A stretch of DNA of 64,000 bases from Candidatus Sumerlaeota bacterium (GTDB taxonomy: Bacteria; Sumerlaeota; Sumerlaeia; SLMS01; JAHLLQ01): the NCBI GenBank assembly GCA_030156535.1, contig JASGMJ010000013.1, forward strand, positions 59,058 through 123,057, read 5' to 3'. Position 1 is the first letter of the stretch; each line of letters starts with the position of its first letter. The notes beneath the pieces were generated by a model that was not told the DNA's origin, did not search any database, and saw only the letters and a list, made by a program, of their open reading frames with translations. Positions 44,063 to 55,500 of the stretch are shown here, in pieces. The translations under genes were made by a program, and so were the position numbers.

Positions 44063-44168
44063 GCGCGGTTCGTTCCGCGTGGCTCGTGGTTCGGGAACAG
44101 CGTTCCCGGCATGCCGCGAACCGGGGCGCTTTGTCCGCGCCAGACGAGCCACGAACAACGAACCGCGC
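44063..44168. repeat. Long inverted repeat built of heptads
   Basis: 25-base arms at 44063-44087 and 44144-44168 are inverted copies that differ at three adjacent bases. Inside the loop is a perfect hairpin CGGGAAC-AGC-GTTCCCG (44092-44108). The arms are made of CGTGGTT/AACCACG-type heptads (for example CGTGGCT, CGTGGTT and AGCCACG, AACAACG, AACCGCG). It occupies most of the 251-base divergent gap. Confidence 0.85.
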
Positions 44169-44280
44169 AGAACGCAGTCAGGTTGGGGTTGCACCGTCGG
44201 GGAGCTGGCTCTTTGACTGCCAACGCCGCGCCGGAGGGGTTCCGAACTCCACGCCGTGCACCACCCGCGAGGAGACCCGC

Positions 44281-45027
44281 ATGTTGCCCAACTTCCAGGT
44301 TCCGTCCATTTTGATGGGCCTTTTTCTCCGCAAACTCGACGTTCAGGACTTCCAGAATTTCTCCCAGTCGCTCCCCTGGCGTCTTCCCGAGCTCGACGCT
44401 GAGCCCCGTTTCGCCCAGCTTCCCCCCAACGCGCCGGCCGACCAGCCCCGCGTGCTGTTTGCCTCCAAGGACCAGCGCCTCGTCCTTGAAGTCGCCCCCG
44501 CCAAGGTCCAGTTCCGTATGATGCCCGGCGAGATCGAGCGCACCGAGCAGGGCCAGATGACCATGAAGACGCTCGGCCTGAAGGAAGCCTTCGACCGCTT
44601 CATCCCCCAGGCGATGCGCATTCACACCACGCTGAGCGAGCACTGCGGTGCGACCGCCTCGCGCATCGGCGTCGTCGTTGAAATGATCGCCGGTACGGCA
44701 TCGAGCGCCAATCAGCGGATGCAGAACACGCTGCTCTCGTCCAAGAACCTGTTTGGCGAGCGCCTCATGGAACTTCAGGTTCAGGCGCATTCGCGCCCGG
44801 CCCTCGACGATGGCGTCACCGTCAACCGGCGCCTGCACGTCTACCCGATCCGCACGGGCCAGCAGGGCGGCCCCGACCTCGCTCTCGGCGTGAAGATCGA
44901 CATCAACACGCTGGCCGAGGAACCCTACGATATCAGCACCGCCGATCTCGAGAAGTTCTTCCAGAACGTCGCCAGCCACATCGAAACGAAGGTCCCGCTG
45001 CTGCAAGAGAAGGCTCTCTTCGAGTAA
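44281..45027 (+). CDS. Hypothetical protein
   Basis: 248 residues from ATG 44281, with GAGGAG 6 bases upstream. No signal peptide or membrane segment. It starts MLPNFQVPSILMGLF and has a mixed alpha/beta pattern: strands around RLVLEVAPAKVQFRM, a long helix with EAFDRFIPQAMRIHTTLSEH, and a final helix DLEKFFQNVASHIETKVP. The layout resembles TIGR04255-type proteins of unknown role, but only loosely. It is followed 36 bases later by argH; shared transcription is likely but says little about its job. Confidence 0.78.
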   Translation: MLPNFQVPSILMGLFLRKLDVQDFQNFSQSLPWRLPELDAEPRFAQLPPNAPADQPRVLFASKDQRLVLEVAPAKVQFRMMPGEIERTEQGQMTMKTLGLKEAFDRFIPQAMRIHTTLSEHCGATASRIGVVVEMIAGTASSANQRMQNTLLSSKNLFGERLMELQVQAHSRPALDDGVTVNRRLHVYPIRTGQQGGPDLALGVKIDINTLAEEPYDISTADLEKFFQNVASHIETKVPLLQEKALFE

Positions 45028-45063
45028 GCGGCAGTTCATCCCCAGGGAGCGGCACCCGTCGCC

Positions 45064-46578
<1,515 letters not shown>

Positions 46579-46584
46579 GCATTC

Positions 46585-47715
46585 TCAGGACGGGCCGAGC
46601 ACCTGGCGGTAAACATCCATCACCCGTTCGTTCATCCGCGTGTCCGTGAACTCTGCGTGCGCGCGGCGCAGCGCCGTCTCGGCCATGTGCAGGCGCTGCG
46701 ACTGATTCGACAGCAGCTCGGCAATGGCCTGCGCCAGCGCCTCGTCGTCCGCAGGGGGAACGATGAGCCCTGTTTCCTTGTGGAGATTGACGAACGGCAC
46801 GCCGGTCGGCAGGTCGCAACTGACGACCGGCAGCCCCGCGGCCATGGCCTCGATTTGCGAGAGACCGTAGGCTTCGGCGGGCAGATGGCTCGGCAGCACG
46901 TAAACGTCAGCCGCGTGCAGGTGCGCGATCATCTCCTCGTCGTCGAGGAAACCCGGAAAGGCAATGCGGTCGCCGACGCCGAGTTCCTCGGCGAGTCCCT
47001 TGAGCGGCTCGCGTTCCGGTCCGTCGCCGATCAGCACGGCCTGCACGCGCGGCAGACCCCGCATCGCCGAAATCAGAAACTGCAAGCCCTTGTAGTACCG
47101 CAGGACTCCGACGAAAACGATGAGCGGGAAGCCCTTGTACTGGCGCCTGACTTCACGGGCGCGCTGGGCCGCCGCCGCCGTGCGCGCGAACTTCTCCAGC
47201 GGCATCCCCAGAGGCACGGGCGTGCACTTGGCGCGAAAGCGTGTCAGGACGGCGGAGGCGTCGATCAGGCGCGGCGAGGTGGGCATGATGCAGTCGCACC
47301 GCCGGAGGAAGGCGTTGAGAAACGGACCGTATGCCGCCATCGCCCACTTCTGGCGCACGACGTCGCTGTGGTACGTGGCGACGACACGGCCTTTCGGCCG
47401 TGTCAGCAGATAGGAGACGTCCCCCGTGGGGTTGGGCAGGTGGAAGTGCCACACGTCCGCCTTCAGGTTCCGCATCGCGAGCGGAAAGCGCGGCGAGATC
47501 GGCGCCGACAGCGCACGCCCCCACTCCCCCACTTCCACGATACGCACGCCGTCGCTCTCGCGCTCGCGCGATTCGCGGCCGCGCGCGTTCACCAGCACCG
47601 TCGCTTCCCAACCGTGCTCGCGCACCGCGCCTGTCGCCATCCAGTGGATGCAGCGCTCGATGCCACCCACTATCGGTGGCCAGTAGTCTTTGTACACGTG
47701 AACGACATGCGGCAT
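46585..47715 (-). CDS. Glycosyltransferase family 4 protein
   Basis: 376 residues of the GT-B fold. The N-terminal acceptor domain begins with the strand MPHVVHVYKDYWPPIVGGIER, the usual GT4 loop for sugar acceptors. The C-terminal nucleotide-sugar domain shows FVGVLRYYKGLQFLI, VLIGDGPE and the retaining-enzyme motif EAYGLSQIEAMAAGLPVV with two spaced Glu residues. It moves a sugar onto a lipid- or polysaccharide-bound acceptor on the cytosolic face. ATG 47715 begins the homology; the frame to 47997 does not look coding. It follows the PHP-like gene by 38 bases. Confidence 0.93.
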   Translation of the reverse strand: MPHVVHVYKDYWPPIVGGIERCIHWMATGAVREHGWEATVLVNARGRESRERESDGVRIVEVGEWGRALSAPISPRFPLAMRNLKADVWHFHLPNPTGDVSYLLTRPKGRVVATYHSDVVRQKWAMAAYGPFLNAFLRRCDCIMPTSPRLIDASAVLTRFRAKCTPVPLGMPLEKFARTAAAAQRAREVRRQYKGFPLIVFVGVLRYYKGLQFLISAMRGLPRVQAVLIGDGPEREPLKGLAEELGVGDRIAFPGFLDDEEMIAHLHAADVYVLPSHLPAEAYGLSQIEAMAAGLPVVSCDLPTGVPFVNLHKETGLIVPPADDEALAQAIAELLSNQSQRLHMAETALRRAHAEFTDTRMNERVMDVYRQVLGPS

Positions 47716-47753
47716 GGAACGGGGTCTTTCACGGACCGGGCGGAGCGGAATCG

Positions 47754-48839
47754 TCAGGTGAACTCGATCACCGTCGTGGGGCGCACGGTGGCACCGTCTT
47801 CCTTCACCACGCGGATGGCGTTGCTCAGAATCCAGTAGCGGCGGTCGCTGCGCACTTCCACACGGTAAACGCCCGGGCACGGCGCCGGAAAGTCGAAATC
47901 CTTGCCCGTGCCCCAAAGCAGCGGAAACGAGTTCAGGCGGATGATGACTTCCGCCGCATGCGGCAGTGTCACGCGAATCCGCCCGTTGCGCCGCCACAGC
48001 ACCGAATCGCCCATGCGGTACTCGTTGCCGACGGCGTCGATGAACGCGAAGTCAAAGCCCGCCGGATCACCCAGCGAAATGTTGGCGAGGTACGACGTTC
48101 CGCGCCGCAGCGCATTCCACGCAATGTTGCAGGCGGCGGCGGAGCGCTGGGGCAGCTCGGGGCAGCGGATCACCGTGCGAATCGTGCGGAAGGAAACGCC
48201 ACAGGGAAAGAACTCCTTCCAGTCGAGCAGCGGCTCCTTGCGCCACAGGCTCGTCACGGAACCCACGGCGGGGAGCGGGCGGTGCACCTGCTCGGCGTCC
48301 CAGCGGCGGAGCAGGTTCGACTCCGGCCCCATCAGCAAGCGCTCGGGCCGTCCGTGAAACTGCACGGCCATCCGCCCCTTTGCCCGCGCCACAAACTCAT
48401 CGTGGAACGACCACAATTCCGCCAGGTCCACGCTCTCGAAGGGGAGCGGCGGCGGCACCCCGGCCGGAAGCGTCATTCCCTCGAAATGATAGTGCGTGCC
48501 CACCACCGAGCCCGCCTGTGCACGGACGAGTTCCAGTCCATGCGAGAACGCCGTGGTGTGCCCGATTTCCTCGTCGATTCCAAAGGCCAGGAAATGCCCG
48601 TCGGGGCAGCAGACCTCCTCGCCCACCAGCACCAGCACATCGTCGTGCCACCCCTCCAGGCTCTTGGCCTCACCCAGACGAATGCCGCAGTCGGAGAGGA
48701 CGACGAAGTCCGCCTTCGTCTCCTTGGCGGCACGCAGGATGGCCTCGAAGGGCGCGCCTCCGCTCTTGTCCGTGTGAACGTGGACAACTCCGCTGTAGGT
48801 TTTCCACCCTTCGGCCATGGCACGGAGCTTCCATTCCAC
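47754..48839 (-). CDS. PHP-domain-like protein with altered metal motif
   Basis: 361 residues. The start YSGVVHVHTDKSGGAPFE and VVLSDCGIRL recalls the HxHT...SDH motif of CehA/McbA and PHP phosphoesterases, but the second aspartate/histidine of the usual pair is Cys (LSDCG). A middle conserved part contains VGTHYHFEGM and FHDEFVARAKGRM, giving further His and Glu residues. The last 100 residues form a beta domain. It could be an active hydrolase with a changed metal set or an inactive relative. It is the first gene of a pair with the GT4 gene downstream. Confidence 0.8.
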   Translation of the reverse strand: MEWKLRAMAEGWKTYSGVVHVHTDKSGGAPFEAILRAAKETKADFVVLSDCGIRLGEAKSLEGWHDDVLVLVGEEVCCPDGHFLAFGIDEEIGHTTAFSHGLELVRAQAGSVVGTHYHFEGMTLPAGVPPPLPFESVDLAELWSFHDEFVARAKGRMAVQFHGRPERLLMGPESNLLRRWDAEQVHRPLPAVGSVTSLWRKEPLLDWKEFFPCGVSFRTIRTVIRCPELPQRSAAACNIAWNALRRGTSYLANISLGDPAGFDFAFIDAVGNEYRMGDSVLWRRNGRIRVTLPHAAEVIIRLNSFPLLWGTGKDFDFPAPCPGVYRVEVRSDRRYWILSNAIRVVKEDGATVRPTTVIEFT

Positions 48840-48878
48840 CGGCTGTGGTGATCTCGGGAACGGCCGGGAAGGACGCGC

Positions 48879-49253
48879 TTATTTCTTGATGAACTGGATC
48901 AGGCGAATCACGTTCATGTCCGGATCCTGAAACTCGAAGTAGAGGAACCCCGCGCCATCCATCGGCTCGGAGAGGACGCGCACGCCCTTCTCGAAGAGCG
49001 TGGTGTAGGCCTCGCGGATATCCTCTACCATGAGGGAGAAGCGGACGCTGCTGCGCGCGGGCACCAGCCCCTCGAGCATCTCGTGGCTGGCCCTGTGGAT
49101 GGCGAAGTTCGCCCCCTTGCCCAGCTTCCACTCGATCCATTTCGGAGTGTCGAGTTCCGGCTTTCCAAGGCCGAGCTTCTCCTCATAAAAGCGACGCGAT
49201 GCGTCCATATCGCTGACATAGACGAAAACGACGTTGATACCGTTGATTTTCAT
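48879..49253 (-). CDS. VOC family (glyoxalase/dioxygenase fold) protein
   Basis: 124 residues. A single vicinal-oxygen-chelate module pair: VFVYVSDMDASRRFYEEKLGL, then AIHRASHEML, and the second half SLMVEDIREAYTTLFEKG with FQDPDMNVIRLIQF. The family includes glyoxalase I, fosfomycin resistance and extradiol dioxygenases; nothing here fixes the substrate. The metal residues of glyoxalase (His, Glu) are only partly present, so an enzyme role is uncertain. ATG 49253 begins MKINGINVV; a TTG three codons upstream also fits. Confidence 0.9.
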   Translation of the reverse strand: MKINGINVVFVYVSDMDASRRFYEEKLGLGKPELDTPKWIEWKLGKGANFAIHRASHEMLEGLVPARSSVRFSLMVEDIREAYTTLFEKGVRVLSEPMDGAGFLYFEFQDPDMNVIRLIQFIKK

Positions 49254-49337
49254 GAGAGCCAATAGGTTCCATTCCGGGGATAAACATCACGCTGGGCCCG
49301 ATTTAGCGCGAAGGGCCTCGCGGTTGTCAACAAGGCG

Positions 49338-50837
49338 TCACCCGGCAGGCGCCGGCGGCGGAGCAACCGCCTTCACAGGCCGGCGGAAGACATACGTCCA
49401 CCCCCCCGGCCAGTCCCACTTGGAATGCAAGGTGTAGCCTGCAGCGTCGGCTATCTCTGCCTCGTCCCGGGAGAGGTCGGAGGACCAGGTCGGGACGACG
49501 TACCATTCGCTGTCGGCGACAAGGAGGGGATGGGTGCCGGTTTTCATGGCCTCGATGCTCGCCGGAGTCACCAGACCGCACGTATCAAAAACATGCCCCT
49601 CAAGGAAATAGCCGAAATAACCGATCTCCAGCCCTGCCATCCGAGCTGCACCTTTGCTCTCCCGATTGATCGCTTCGGCGATCTCCCTGTACCTGTGATG
49701 GTGCAGCTCGGGCCCCATGACGAGGAATGCTCCCCGGTTGAACGTGGTCATCACGGGCAATTGGGGGAGAAGCGCAGCCAGCACAAGGCAGGCGTACAAG
49801 ACAGGGAAGGCAACCCGAGGATTGGGCATTCTGGCGCCGCAGCGTTCAACCAGATATCGGGCGACTGCCAAGCCTCCTATGACAAAATAAAGACATCCCA
49901 CTAGCACGAGCGGTGTGTAGTACCAAGGGAAGGCAGGCGCCCGTCCAACGACAAAGAAACCGATGTAAGCACCAACAAACAGAGCAACCGGGCGCAAGGT
50001 ACGGTCGCGAATCCAAAGTCCAAAGCCGAACACAGCAAATAGAGCGGAAACGTTAAGGACACCCATGTTCCAGATAATCCCGCGAACAAGCAAATACCAG
50101 AACTGATGAAAATGGGAAGCACGGTGGGTGACGTAGGATTTGGCCACAACAGACTGGGGAATCAGGGTTCCGAAATACAACAGCAACGCCAAGGCAAAAA
50201 CCCCCGGAATAGCCAGAGGCGCTGCACTGGTCGCCCACGGGCGCCAGTCGCGTTCGCCCCATAGACGCACAACAGCGTACACGCACGCGACGGCAAGTAT
50301 GGCAATACCATCGGGACGCAGTGCCATCGCCCATCCGGCCCAAAAGATTGCCCGCCATGGCGCACGCCGACAAACAAGCGCCGCAAGGGAACTCCAGATC
50401 AGCGCATTGTAACATCCAGTTTCCATGCCGGCATGGCGCAGCGTATAGGCGGAACCATAAACAACAAGCGCAGCGGCAAGAGGGAAAAAGACGGCAGCAT
50501 CAACCGCCCCAAGTATCTCACGCATCCGCCACAACACAACGCCGCCGAAAATGACATCCCAGCATAGTGTCCATGTCCAGGGCGCCACCCCGATCTTCAA
50601 GCCCAACGCTGCAAACAACCCCCATAGCGGTGTCGTTGTCCCGTAAACGACCTCACCCGGGTTAAAGACAAAGCCGTTTCCCTCCACCAGATTGCGCGCG
50701 TAAGTGAAGGTAATCATCGCGTCATCACCTATTTCGGCATACGCGAAACGCATGATTCCCCACAGCCCAGCAAACACAAATACAAGGCAGTGGTGCTTAA
50801 GAAGAGAAGCGAAATCGATTTTGAGAAACATCTTCAT
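49338..50837 (-). CDS. Polytopic membrane protein, GT-C-like, paralogue 1
   Basis: 499 residues with about ten membrane helices. After the first helix comes a loop with two acids, EIGDDAMITFTYARNLVEGNG, then VYGTTTPLWG: this is the acid-pair loop of GT-C transferases such as the mycobacterial AftB group that use decaprenyl-phosphate sugars. A soluble C-terminal portion ends WDWPGGWTYVFRRPVKA. It is a close paralogue of the gene 125 bases upstream. ATG 50837 is chosen over GTG 50891 because the first helix follows it. The sugar is unknown. Confidence 0.85.
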   Translation of the reverse strand: MKMFLKIDFASLLKHHCLVFVFAGLWGIMRFAYAEIGDDAMITFTYARNLVEGNGFVFNPGEVVYGTTTPLWGLFAALGLKIGVAPWTWTLCWDVIFGGVVLWRMREILGAVDAAVFFPLAAALVVYGSAYTLRHAGMETGCYNALIWSSLAALVCRRAPWRAIFWAGWAMALRPDGIAILAVACVYAVVRLWGERDWRPWATSAAPLAIPGVFALALLLYFGTLIPQSVVAKSYVTHRASHFHQFWYLLVRGIIWNMGVLNVSALFAVFGFGLWIRDRTLRPVALFVGAYIGFFVVGRAPAFPWYYTPLVLVGCLYFVIGGLAVARYLVERCGARMPNPRVAFPVLYACLVLAALLPQLPVMTTFNRGAFLVMGPELHHHRYREIAEAINRESKGAARMAGLEIGYFGYFLEGHVFDTCGLVTPASIEAMKTGTHPLLVADSEWYVVPTWSSDLSRDEAEIADAAGYTLHSKWDWPGGWTYVFRRPVKAVAPPPAPAG

Positions 50838-50961
50838 CAAAGCGCCCCACTTGCCAAGACCAATGAAGGAAAATACCCTGCAGGTCTTCACTTCCCTGAC
50901 TGGCTACGGGCAACCCCGAAAACCGAGACAAGAAAAAGCACGGTGTGGAGTGCCGCTCGGG

Positions 50962-52452
50962 TCACGGGGCGGCGGTGTTCACGGGGCGACGGAAGACATA
51001 GGTCCAGCCCCCCGGCCAGTCCCACTTGGAATGCAGCGTATACCCGGCGGCATCGGCCGGACCGCGCGCCTCTTTGTCGACCCACTCAGGATCGAGGCTC
51101 TGGACGGGGACGATGTACCATTCGCTGTCGGCGATAAAGATCGGGGCAATGCCGTTCTCGATGGCCTCGATGCTCTCGGGAGTGACCAAGCCATAGATGT
51201 CAAAGACATAGCCATCAAAGAAATAGCCAAGATAACCTATCTCGGTGGTGGCCAGCCGAGGAGGAGGCGTGCTTTCCCGGTTCAGCATCTCGGCGATCTC
51301 TCGGTACCGGCGATTCGAAAGATCTGGGCTCATGGACAGGAGAGCCCGCGCGTCAAGCGTCGTCATGCCGGGGAGCTGGGGGAGCACGGCGGCAGCCACC
51401 GCCACGAAAGTCCAGACAGGGACGGAGAAGCCCGGCGAGGCGGAATCGTAGCCTCGCAACTCGGCAATACGCCGCACGAGCGCCATGGCCCCCAACACGG
51501 CATACAGGCAGGCCAACAGTGCCAGCGGTGTGTAGTACCACGGGAAACCCGGAGCACCCCCTGCAATAAAAAACGCCAAATACGCAGCCAAAAAAGCAGT
51601 CACAGGGCGCAGCACACTGTCGCGCGCCCAAATACCAACTCCGGCCACCGCAAGGAGCGCTGGAACGTTCGGCAGCCCGTGATTCCAAGCGATCTGTTTC
51701 AGCAGAATGTACCAGAATCGGTACTCAACGGGAGCGCGATCAGACACCACCGCCTTGGCAACAACGGATTGCGGGACGAGGGTGCCGAAGTATGCCAAGA
51801 CCGCGATAGCCGCAGCAGCGGGAATCGCCAGGGGCGCCGCCGTCACAACCCACGGGCGCCAGTTCCGTTCTCCCCACAGCCGTACGAGGCCATACAGGCC
51901 TGCTACGCCAAGGATTGCGATTCCGTCAGGGCGCAGCGCCATCGCCCACCCAGCCCACATCATCGCCTGCCACGGCGCGCGCCGGCAAACGAGCGCCGCC
52001 AGAGCACTGAACACGAATACATTGTACAGCCCCGTCTCCATCCCCGCAGGATGAAGCGTATCCGCTGAAGCCAGAACGATCAGGCCGCCCACCAGTGGGA
52101 AGAGCTCCACAGAATCAACCGCCGCGAGAATCTCGCGCAGCCGCCACAATACCACACCGCCGAACAGCACATCCCAGCAGAGTGACCACGTCCACGGCGT
52201 CACACCCAACTTCATTCCGGCTGCAGCGAACAAACCCCACAGCGGCGCAGTCGTTCCGTATACGATCTCGCCGTGATTAAAGACAAACCCCGCGCCCTCC
52301 ACCAGATTGCGCGCGTAGGTGAACGTGATCAGTGCATCGTCACCGACCTCCCCGCAGGCAAAACGCATGACCCCCCAAAGGGCCGCGACGACAAACACGG
52401 CAGCGGGATGCCGAAGCAGGGGGGGATACTCGAAGCGGCGGGAGAGCGTCAC
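50962..52452 (-). CDS. Polytopic membrane protein, GT-C-like, paralogue 2
   Basis: 496 residues, near-identical in length and layout to its neighbour: the same first-loop motif EVGDDALITFTYARNLVEG with VYGTTAPLWG, and the same tail WDWPGGWTYVFRRPVN. The two genes arose by tandem duplication and have since diverged considerably in the middle. A GTG at 52452 with GAGGAG about 13 bases upstream is the likely start; a GTG at 52503 is less plausible. Both genes lie near GT4 and other surface-sugar genes, consistent with glycan assembly. Confidence 0.84.
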   Translation of the reverse strand: MTLSRRFEYPPLLRHPAAVFVVAALWGVMRFACGEVGDDALITFTYARNLVEGAGFVFNHGEIVYGTTAPLWGLFAAAGMKLGVTPWTWSLCWDVLFGGVVLWRLREILAAVDSVELFPLVGGLIVLASADTLHPAGMETGLYNVFVFSALAALVCRRAPWQAMMWAGWAMALRPDGIAILGVAGLYGLVRLWGERNWRPWVVTAAPLAIPAAAAIAVLAYFGTLVPQSVVAKAVVSDRAPVEYRFWYILLKQIAWNHGLPNVPALLAVAGVGIWARDSVLRPVTAFLAAYLAFFIAGGAPGFPWYYTPLALLACLYAVLGAMALVRRIAELRGYDSASPGFSVPVWTFVAVAAAVLPQLPGMTTLDARALLSMSPDLSNRRYREIAEMLNRESTPPPRLATTEIGYLGYFFDGYVFDIYGLVTPESIEAIENGIAPIFIADSEWYIVPVQSLDPEWVDKEARGPADAAGYTLHSKWDWPGGWTYVFRRPVNTAAP

Positions 52453-52552
52453 GGCGGTGATTTCGCTCCTCGGAATGTGAATACAAACAAGGTATTGCAC
52501 CACGGCAGCAAACCGCGGTGCAATACTGCAAAGTAGGGCGATGGAAGAAATC

Positions 52553-55500
52553 CTACTCTTTCTTCACTCCCATCTTGATGGTCACGCTTTCGCTCTCGCC
52601 GCCGGGTTGCACAACGATCCAGCGCGGCACGGCCTCGAACAGTCCAGGTTTCTCGACCCGGATGCGGTGCTCGCCCGGACCGAGCGACGGGAATCGGAAG
52701 GCCCCGGCTGAGTCCGTCACTACGGCCTCGACGTCGAAGCGCGCGTCCGGCGGCTGGCGCTCGTTCCAGTTGTCCGTCGGCACGTCGGCGTAGACCCTGG
52801 CTCCCTCGACAGGCGCGCCACCGTCCATCATCACCACCCTGCCACCGGCGGGAGATCCCATTCCCACACGCACGTCCAGCGGCGCGTCGCTCGGCAGTTC
52901 CGACGGCTTGAACCTCACCTGTCCGCGCCGCCCCGTCGCCTTGCCCGCAGCGTCGAGTTCCGACGCCTGGAACAGGTAGGTTTTGTCGTCCAGCCGCCCC
53001 ATGTGGATGATTCCGTCCCCCTTTTCGGGCGTGACACCGTTGAACCCATCGACGATCTGCCAGCCCCAACCGTGCTGACGCAGCAGCCTTCCGGCCGCGC
53101 GGCCCTGTGGCGCGCCAGTGACCGCGTCCACGATCCGCACCACGGCCTCGCGCCGCCGCTTCATCGTCACGTTGAAGGGGGCATCCTCGACGCTCCGTTC
53201 ACTCAGCGGCAGGCTCTCGTAGTCCGCATGATGGAACCAGACGACGCTCAGTTCCCCGTCGGGGATCTCCTCGATCGCAAAGTAGCCGTCCGCGCCAGTG
53301 CGGACGCGGCTGCTGCTCCATGGCCTGTCGCCCTCGGGCAGATCCACCATCGCATAGACTTCGACGTCCTTCAGCAGAGCACCCTCCGTGTCGCTGACGA
53401 CACCGTCGATCCTGCGTCCCGCGGCCCGCAGGCGCACGATAAGGTCGTCGCGGATTCCGCCGGGCTCGAGTTCAAGGCTGACCGGCAGGTTCAGGTCTGT
53501 CATTGACGACCTTTCGCGAGTCACCCGGACGCGCACCTCGCCCGGCGGCACATCCTGGAACCGGAACGTGCCGTCCTTTGCCGTCTTCACGGGCGAGGGT
53601 GTCCCCACGGCGGAGGAGGTGCGCCCGCCCGCGAAGTTCTTCCACAACTGGACGAACAGCCCCTCCGCCGGCTTGCCATCGGCGTCGAGCACCGTGCCGC
53701 CAACGATTCCCGTCTCGCGCATCACTATGGTGAGTTCGGGCACCGCGCCCTCGGCGGGTACGGGGACCATCGCATCACCGTACAAGCCTGGCGTCATCGC
53801 CGTCAGCACTGCATCCGTGCCGGGTGGAACCGCGATCTCGAAGCCGCCCTCGCCGTCCGAGATGGCCGTGGCCGTCTGGCGGCCACGCAACCCGACCCCG
53901 GCATTCGGCACGGGCGTGCCCGCCGCGTCCACCGTCCGGCCCCGCAGCACCGCGCTGCGCCGCAGCACGATGTCCACCGGCACCGTCGCCCCAGGTGCCA
54001 CCTTCGACAGATATACGGTGTAGCCGCTAATCCGATCGTCGTTGGCCGCAATCCATCCCGCGGGCGGATCGAAGTAGAAGCTTGCAGATCCCACGCCCTC
54101 CCTCAGGATCAGCGGTACCTGCAAGGTGAAGAGCCCGTCAGCGCCCGTGCGCACCTCGGTGCGGTCCGGGTCGTCAATGCGCTCCGTGCGGCCGTCAGGC
54201 ATGTCGCGGAAGTAGGGCGTCGTGCTGGCACCCAGCCCGGCGATTGGGGAGCCCGTGTCCGCCTCGATGACGCGCCCCTGCACGACTGCGTCGGCGGGGA
54301 TGCTCAGCTCCACCTCGACGGTGCCTCCCGCCTCCACTTCGACCTCGGCGGCGGTCACGCGTCGCGCCGAGTCCTCGCCGCCGGAGGCGAGCACCTGATA
54401 AGGACCGGCCGCCGGCACGGCCAATTCGAAGCGTCCGTCCTCGCCGGTCCGCGCCGTCCAGCGCTCCACGAGTGTCCGCTGGAGCCGCATCGTGTTCGGC
54501 TCGGGCGGCACGACGGCCGTCACCGTGATGGACGGCACGGGTTCTCCCCCGGCCAGCACCTGGCCGACGATGTGCCCGGCAGCCTCCTCCACGATGATCG
54601 TCAGGTCCTCCACGCCCACGGCGATGTCATCACGCACGGTCGCCGGGAAACCCGGCGCAAAAACGGGGACGGAGAGAGTCCAGCCCTGCGGCAGCGCCTC
54701 GAGTGCGAATCCGCCGTCCTTCCCGGTCGTCGTCCACCCCGTGGCAAAGGTCACAGGGCCTTCCATGATACGCGTGAAGTCCGGCTCGTTCAGGATGAAG
54801 TAGCCCACCGTCGTCCCCGCCAGCGGCCGCATCGCCCCGTCCACCACGCGGCCGGTGATGTGCCCGGCGGCAGGCAGTTCGAAGTCCATGCGGTTGCCCG
54901 TGGGCTGCACGAGGGCACTGAACGTCATCGCGGCCAGCGACCCGTGCCCGGGCGCCTCGGCGACGAAGACCAGGAACGAGTTTGCGGACGGTTCCGGCGC
55001 GGGAATGCGCAGCGTATAGCGCCCGTCCGCGTCCGTCGTCACCGTGACCGTCGCCTCCGGCGTCAGCGGCTCCGTCGCGAATGCGCCGATTCCTTCCTTC
55101 GCCTCGAGTTGCCCGACCCGCGCCCCGGCGATGGGAATGCCCCCCTCTGCCGAGACGACGCGGCCGGTCCACTCCGCGACGGGTCCGTCGAGTTCCTCTT
55201 CCGAATCACCCGTGGAACCTGCGGAAGTCTCCCCCGTCTGCGCCTCCGTTTCCTCGATGAGTTCGGCGAGCGTGGCGCTGCGCGAAGAATCCGCGCTCCC
55301 GGTCTCGCCCGCGCGCCCCGCGGCTTCTTCAGCTTCCGCATCGTCCGATGAAGGCGATGAAGCGGCGGGCGCGTCCGGTGCGGATGCGGGGAGCGAAGAG
55401 GCAGCGGCTACAACGGACGCGGGCGCACCTTGCCCTCCGCCGTTCGTTCCGTTGCTCCAGGCAACAACGCCCACCGTGCCAAGCACGACGACCGCCACGG

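Noticed and set aside
52473..52503. GTG 52503 as the start of GT-C paralogue 2
   Set aside because: No ribosome site, and the extra residues are not matched in paralogue 1.
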